64,000 nt of DNA from Lagopus muta (lineage: Eukaryota; Chordata; Aves; Galliformes; Phasianidae). Made by a program: the position numbers and the translations under genes. The DNA lies in contig NC_064434.1 in assembly GCF_023343835.1 (NCBI RefSeq), positions 3,453,505-3,517,504 of the forward strand, given 5' to 3'. Shown here piece after piece: positions 58,357 to 64,000 of this stretch. Position 1 is the first letter of the stretch. Each line of letters starts with the position of its first letter. The notes below the pieces were generated by a model. It did not search any database. It had not been told where the DNA came from and worked only from the letters and a program-made list of their open reading frames with translations.

Positions 58357-61300
58357 TCACTCCACCATCCCAGACACATCCTTCCTCTCTTCCACATCCC
58401 TCAGTCCTCGCTGGGAACATTTGGAGTCAGCTTTGGGGGTGGAGGTGAAGCGTGGTGGCTTCAGCTTGCTCCTCAGACCAACAACCCCCCGTGTTTCACA
58501 GGGATGGGTGTAGTGCAGGTGATGCCACTCCAGAAGGGCTCCCTCTGTCCCCACACGCAGCTCCTTGGGGGGACCTGCCACCCCACAGTCACTCTGCAGG
58601 TGCCTGTGGGTACAAGAGCCCAGGATGGGGCTGATGCTCGCTGTCTCAAGGGATAAATCTTCTCCTCTTCCCCCTCCTCCTGCTAGGCATCCTGGGGAAG
58701 AGCAGGCTTTGCTGTCCCCTTCCAGCAGGGCTGTGGAGGATGCTGTCACCATCACTGCACCAGGAGAGGTGATGCCACCTGTGTTGGCACTGAAGTACAC
58801 CGAGGAGCCCTCAGATAGGGATGCAGAGGAGCTGTGAGGTGAAGGGATGGCAGGGTGGCCAGCAGCCTCCAGCCCTCCTCTGTCCCTTCCAGCACCGATT
58901 TCATGTTTGCTGCCTCCTCCATTCCTCACCACCATCGTCTTCTCCTCTACTAAACCCAATCCAAAGCCCTGAGGAGCGATTTCCATTGTGGGGAAGGAAG
59001 GCTCAGCCCCAGGTTGGGGTGCTCCCATCTCCCACCCTTCAGGGTAAAGCTCTCCCACACCAGCATCCCCGAAAGCTGCGTTGATCTTCGACACGTCTCC
59101 CGTCTTCAAGGCCAGCTTCACCAGCAGCCAATGGTGGTGATTTGTCCATCCATCCTCCGAAAGCCCTTCGAGCTGGAAGAGTGATGAGCTGTTCCCAGTT
59201 TTGGGAGTTACTGTGGTCCTTTCTGCAGGCAATGATTCTCCATCTCCTGAAATTCCCCAGCTCTGCCCCACGCAGGAGCTGTTCCCAGCAGCCTGCTCAT
59301 TGCCAGCAGCACAGCTGGAGTTCTGCAGGATGCCCTGCCTGATCTTGGAGGATTTGGGATGGAGCAGGCTGTAATAAACCACCATGGCTGCAACACCTGC
59401 AAAAAGAGCAGGAAGGCATCAAGGGATGAATCCTGGCTGCATTCAGCGTGTGCAGGAGAGAGCAGGTTTCTCCTTGGCAAGATACTGCTGGGCAGCAATA
59501 CTTTGCAGTGTGCTGGCCCTCCAGCCACATCCACATCTCACTTCAAGACACCCTCGGTTCCTCCTGCATGACCAGTTTCATAGCAACCTCCCATTCCCAC
59601 TGGACATCAGCTCCAAGGATGCCTCCACATCCAGTTCAGAAGCCTGTGAGTGTGTGCGAGGTGGGATGGGTCCTTCTCAAATCCCAAAACCCCACCATCA
59701 TCGCTTTTAAGGATCTCACCAGACACTTCTTTCCCACCTGTGCTGCTGGGAGGCCATTCCCAACCTCACCGCTCTGATACTACAACACTGTCTTACTTAA
59801 GCCCATGGAACTCAGCATTGGATAACCAATAAACTCTTGAAGAAATAAAGCAAACACGATAGGAATTTGCTGCTCTCCACACATGCAACCCAGCAGACTG
59901 CAGCAGATCTCACCAAGGGCAGCTCCCGCCATGGCAGCCCAGCTCACACGTAGGCTGTGCCCCATCTCTGCCTGCAGGAACTCAGTGGCCAGCAGCAGCA
60001 GGAGCATGTTCTCCATCAGCATTACCTACGGGGCAGAGAGCCATCGTTACATCCTCCAATATGCTTCTGATGATGCAAACCACCCAGTTTCCAGCCCCTG
60101 ATGATGGATGTTGTATCTTGCAATATAGATATTCATAGAATCATAGGAGGGCCTGGGTTGAAAAGGACCACAATGATCATCTGGTTTCAACCCCCTGCTA
60201 TGTGCAGGGTCGCCAACCAGCAGATCAGGCTGCCCAGAGCCACATGCTGGGTACTCACCACGTAGAACACAGCCATGCGGTGCTTGGAGGGACCAGGCTG
60301 GACGTTGATGTAGCAGAAGATGTACACGGCTCCCAGCAGGACGTTGAACAGCCTCCAGTGGCAGGGCTGGGCCACAATGTCACTCTGCAGGGCCACCAGC
60401 CAGAAGGACATCAGCACCCAGTGGGTGCCTGCGAGGGGATGGCACCAAAAAGATACAAGTGACTCGGGGTCAGTGGGAGCATCCCCACAGCTGGCAATGG
60501 GACGGGGTGTAAGGACAACGAGTGCTGCTCTTACCTGCCACAGCCAGAACCCAGCAGGAATAGAGCTTGGTGAAGAGCACCAGGGCCAGGACCCTGCTTG
60601 TCAGCATCCCCATCCTCCAGAGCAGCAGGCAGAGCAGGGCTGCGGCTGGCAGCCACACGTGGCCAGGTCTCAGCAGGCAGCAGGAGTGGCTGTAGGAGAC
60701 CAAAGCCCAGGAGAGGGACAGCAGGGACAGCCCAGCACTGACAGCTGTGTGGGGACAGGGAAAGTTCTGAGTGCTCGAAGGATGCCTGATTGCCTTGTAG
60801 GATCTGTGCTCTCGGGAGCTATCTGTAGCACAGTAGACAGAGGGTCCTGCCAGATGGAGGGTTTCAACTCATTCCTGCCAGATAGAGTCTCCTTTGCACA
60901 CTTGCATTGATACAGAATCATACAATCGTTCAGGTTGGAAAACACCTTAAAGATCATCAAGTCCAACCACAACCTGACCATACTACCCTAACTTCTCCCT
61001 ATCCAGATCTCCCCACCCAAATCCTCAACTCCATCTCCAGTCCTACCAGAGCCTAACACCAACCAGTGAAGATGACCTTGTTTACACCCCAACCTCTCCC
61101 TTTGGAAAACTGAGCTGAAAATTCCCTTTTTCCATGAAGCAGCCCCAAACCCTAACTGCTCAGTACGACAGCACACTGTGGGATGAACGTAGGGAATATA
61201 TGTTGGGTTCAAACTCAACCAAGGCATGAGTGTGCCAGCTGTGAAAATCCATGCATAGCCCAAAGACTCACCAGGGATGAGGCTGGATGGCTCACTGACC

Positions 61301-62974
61301 ACGACAACATAGACCTGCAGCAGGAGGTGAGGCAGACTCTGCAGCAGGGCTTCCAGGAGCCTCAGCAAACACACATCTGCATGCCACATCAGCATCTCCC
61401 CAGTACCTGCACTGCTGTTTGTCTTCACCTCCATCCACAAAATATCCCAGTACCTGCAAGAATCAGCAGGATGGGTTGGGATGGAATGGGATGGCATCGG
61501 GTGAGATGAGATGGCATGGGATGGGATGAGATGATGAGATGGGATGGGATGTTGAGATGGGATGGGATGGCATAGGATGATATGAGATGGCATGAGATGG
61601 CATGAGATGGCATGGAATGAGATGGAATGGCATGGGATGGGATGGCATCAGATGGGATGGCATGGAATGATGGTTTGAGACAGGATGGGATGGCATGGCA
61701 TGGCATGGCATGGCATGGCATGGCATGGCATGAGATGATGAGATGGGATGAAGTGGGAAGTTGGGATGGGATGGGATGGCATAGGATGAGATGAGATGGC
61801 ATGGAATGAGATGGAATGGCATGGGATGGGATGGCATCAGATGGGATGGCATGGAATGATGGTTTGAGACAGGATGGGATGGCATGGCATGGCATGGCAT
61901 GGCATGGCATGGCATGAGATGATGAGATGGGATGAAGTGGGAAGTTGGGATGGGATGGGATGGCATAGGATGAGATGAGATGGCATGGAATGAGATGGAA
62001 TGGCATGGCATGGCATGAGATGGGATAGGATGGGATGGCACAAGATGGCATGTGATAGAATGGCATAGGATGGGAAGGGACAGAATGGGATGAGATTGCA
62101 TGGCATGGGATTGAACAAGATGGCAAGGCATGGGTTGGGATAGCATGGGATGGGATGTCATGACACGGAATGGGACCGGGTGGCAATGCATTTGTTGGGA
62201 TGACATAGGATGGGATTACATGGAATGGCATGGGTTGGGATGACATGGGATGTGATGTCCACACCATTTTGGGCAGGGTTAGGGAGGCTGGATGGACTGT
62301 GGGGTAAATCTCTCACCGCTTCCAGAGGCCAAACTGTAGGATGTGGAGAACCAGGACACTACAGCCTGGAGGGTGTCCATCTGCCTTCAACCAGAGGATG
62401 CTGAGGAGTTGTGCCACGTAGCCAGGTACCAGGCAGGTGATGGTCCCACAAAACCAGCCCAGATGCCCATGGGAAAGGTAATGGATGATGGTGCAGAGCC
62501 CTGGAAAGTAAGAGGGAGGCAGTGCTGGGGATGCCACACACACCAAAAAGATACAACCCACTACTTCCCCATAAGTTCACAGCCCGTGTCCCACTCTTAT
62601 CTTGGGCTGCCAGCTCCTCAGGGCTTGTCAGCAGCAGCACAGCCGTCACTACCCAGGGACACAGCTAAAGGCGGGTTCAGATAAAGCGTGCCCAGCTTCA
62701 AATTTAAGAAAAAAATTCAACATTTTCAGAGTTTTCTCTTTTTTGTTTTATAAAGGAGAACATAGCTAGAGGCTGCGCGGATCCCGAAACCCCTCGTTTA
62801 GGGAGTAAAGGAGGGGCAAGCGGAGGGGTCCAGGCTAGGGGTGATGCGAGCACGGAGGCACAGCGCTCTCTCCTTTCTCCCCGCGCAATTCCCGCGCACG
62901 CTGCGCGCTCACTCACTCGCTCCGCGTTCCGCCGCCAGCAGCGCCAAGCAGAGCGCCGGGCAAAACCCGCGCAT
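58357..62974 (-). CDS. XKR5: XK-related protein 5
   Basis: Seven coding exons on the minus strand join in phase to 651 residues (human 686): 62917-62974, 62317-62500, 61272-61453, 60535-60744, 60259-60428, 59914-60025 and 58357-59396, all with GT-AG introns. The start is chosen because the first 20 residues align with human [20 protein letters not shown]; an in-frame upstream ATG at 63184 exists but the leader it adds looks like translated GC-rich DNA. XK-family marks include WLKADGHP, LRLLEALLQSLPHLLLQ, LLWRMGML, SDIVAQPCHWRLFN and VVYYSLLHPKS. There are several membrane segments up to about residue 315, then a long soluble tail. The tail is poorly conserved except for HHHWLLVKLALKTGDVSKI (392-410), VYFSA (505-509), ISPILG (560-565) and TSTPK (623-627), all also in human. 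Some XK relatives are caspase-activated phospholipid scramblases; no such activity is established for XKR5. Confidence 0.95.
60128..60244 (-). repeat. CR1 LINE 3' end fragment next to the XKR5 exon 5 donor
   Basis: A reverse CR1 (TTCATAGAATCATAGGAGGG to CCCAGAGCCACAT) whose 5' limit lies about 14 bases from the exon 5 splice donor, in XKR5 intron 5. Confidence 0.88.
60910..60985 (-). repeat. CR1 LINE 3' end fragment
   Basis: A reverse CR1 tail (CAGAATCATACAATCGTTCAG) in XKR5 intron 3. Confidence 0.85.
61470..62260 (+). repeat. ATGGG/ATGGC pentanucleotide array with higher-order units, XKR5 intron 2
   Basis: About 790 bases of mixed GATGG, CATGG and GATGA pentamers. A larger unit is superimposed. 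The block starting CATGGAATGAGATGG occurs at 61611, 61800 and 61984, spacings of 189 and 184 bases. Each of the first two blocks carries the landmark TGGTTTGAGACAGGATGG (at 61671 and 61860). The right part is more degenerate. Long frames reading PSHPI or MPCHAI are repeat artefacts. Confidence 0.95.
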
Positions 62975-63130
62975 CCTGCGCGCAGCAAGAGGAGGAGGAG
63001 GAAGAGGAGGAGGAAGAGGAGGAGGAAACACGGGAGCACCTCCCCACATGTGCCTCCCCCCGCCCCGCCGCGGGGTCGTTACGTCATGCTGCTTGCTTTT
63101 CGCAGGCTTTTTGGGGCCCCGCGTGGACCG
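62780..63130 (-). promoter_or_regulatory. XKR5: CpG island promoter of XKR5
   Basis: GC- and CpG-rich sequence covers XKR5 exon 1 and the stretch upstream. It includes a long pure purine:pyrimidine tract just 5' of the start codon. No TATA box is evident. Confidence 0.65.
62987..63028 (+). repeat. (GGA)n tract in the XKR5 5' leader or promoter
   Basis: A 42-base pure purine run of GGA and GAA units, which on the XKR5 strand is a CT-rich tract ending 12 bases before the start codon. It is probably in the 5' UTR. Confidence 0.85.
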
Positions 63131-63364
63131 TGGGGATGGTTGGCGCATCCCGATGTCCCCTCTTGTCCCCGCGGCACTGAGCACTAGGTGGCAGCCGGGG
63201 CACGGAGTGAGGTGCTGCCGCAGATTAGTCGCGTTATTTTTCCTCCCCTCCGTCGGAATAGATGGCTGCTAATGAAGTCCAAATAGCGGCCACACATTTG
63301 TGAGTGGTTTTGGAAAATCATGCAGGATGCTCCCGAAGCTCCGCGGATCCACTGGGCCGTCAGG

Positions 63365-63610
63365 AGTTATCCCATCCCATGGCATCCCATGCCGTCCCAA
63401 CCCATCCCGTTCTGTGCCATGCCGTGCCATGCCATGCCATGCTATCCCATCCATTCCATCTCATCCCATGTCATGACATCCCATGTCAGGACATCCCATC
63501 TCATCCCTTGCTGTCCCATGCTATGCTATCCCATCCCATCCCATCTCATCCCATGTCATGACATCCCATGTCAGGACATCCCATCTCATCCCTTGCTGTC
63601 CCATGCTATG
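63365..63610 (+). repeat. Diverged CCCAT pentanucleotide array with an 85-bp duplication
   Basis: Mixed CCCAT, GCCAT and GTCAT pentamers. A block beginning TCATCCCATGTCATGACATC at 63461 is repeated at 63546, an 85-base spacing, with almost no changes. Confidence 0.93.
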
Positions 63611-63739
63611 CTATCCCATCCCATCCCACCCCACCCCATCCCACCCCATCCCATCCCATCCCATCCCATCCCATCCCATCCCATCCCATCCCATCCCATC
63701 CCATCCCATCCCATCCCATCCCATCCCATCCCATCCCAT
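63611..63739 (+). repeat. (CCCAT)n array, near-pure
   Basis: CCCAT and CCCAC units are followed by an uninterrupted run of CCCAT from about 63645 to 63739, roughly 19 perfect copies. It is probably unstable in length. It lies about 640-760 bases upstream of the XKR5 start codon. Confidence 0.95.
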
Positions 63740-64000
63740 ATGAGCATGTTTGGGGGATTTCACTCATTTTTCTGCTGTTTTTTTTTTTTTAATTTCAGCA
63801 AGTTCCTTGGCAACCCTTGGAACTAAGCCTGGACTCTGCTGGTTTAAGCAGCAGTCTGTCATCCAACTCTGTTTCCCGAGTTCTCTATAGATACCCAGTG
63901 TGTAATGCCTGTCTCTCCATGCCCCATGCTTCCCTCTTGATACTTGCATATGAACAGTGACCCAAACCTGTGTGCTCAGGGATGTCCTGCTGGCTGGGGA
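63740..64000. other. Sequence upstream of XKR5, window edge
   Basis: A poly-T run at 63780-63790, then unique sequence. No defensin-like six-cysteine frame or other gene is visible. Confidence 0.5.

Noticed and set aside
61425-62267. Long minus-strand frames reading PSHPI and MPCHAI (up to 280 codons)
   Set aside because: They are translations of a pentanucleotide array in XKR5 intron 2, and similar peptides appear in more than one frame. No gene structure supports them.
63320-63826. Plus-strand frames with PIPSH repeats upstream of XKR5
   Set aside because: A direct product of the CCCAT array. Fifteen bases give five codons in every frame, so openness carries no coding signal.

Overview
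This is nuclear DNA from a bird, most likely a galliform such as chicken. The evidence is the abundance of 5'-truncated CR1 LINEs (about 35 pieces with the 3' tail ATTCTATGATTCTATGA in both orientations), avian-like intron sizes, and four vertebrate genes whose proteins align closely with remembered human orthologues. It corresponds to the PAQR8-EFHC1-TRAM2 neighbourhood (human 6p12). Here it continues into XKR5 (human 8p23), which in birds borders the avian beta-defensin cluster (chicken chromosome 3, by recall). No searches were run; gene names rest on recognising the proteins.

Layout. At 1-1.7 kb there is a possible minus-strand exon cut by the window edge, then CR1 debris. At 1.74-1.84 kb a CpG island with a strong splice donor probably marks the non-coding first exon of PAQR8. 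The single PAQR8 coding exon is at 11.1-12.2 kb on the plus strand, with a probable long 3' UTR to about 16.3 kb. EFHC1 spans 19.4-38.2 kb on the plus strand with 11 coding exons and 642 codons, all joined in phase; its CpG promoter carries two RFX X-boxes and NRF1-type palindromes, as expected for a ciliary gene. TRAM2 lies on the minus strand, 39.3-55.2 kb, tail-to-tail with EFHC1; it has 11 coding exons, 375 codons and a probable 4-kb 3' UTR. XKR5 is on the minus strand at 58.36-62.97 kb with 7 coding exons and 651 codons. The last kilobase is its promoter region and a large CCCAT array.

The genes do not form one pathway. PAQR8 is a membrane progestin receptor, EFHC1 an axonemal inner-microtubule protein, TRAM2 an ER translocon-associated protein and XKR5 an XK-family membrane protein. 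All four reading frames look intact.

Non-genic structure of note: a pair of oppositely oriented pentanucleotide arrays around XKR5 exons 1-2, one with a 184-189 bp higher-order period; a 48-bp minisatellite in TRAM2 intron 1 that is open in several frames on both strands; a degenerate tandem region in EFHC1 intron 1; inverted CR1 pairs in EFHC1 introns 2 and 4; and a CR1 that appears split around TRAM2 coding exon 10. I found no CRISPR array, no bacterial-type system, no tRNA or rRNA gene, no recognisable retrovirus, and no defensin gene inside the window.
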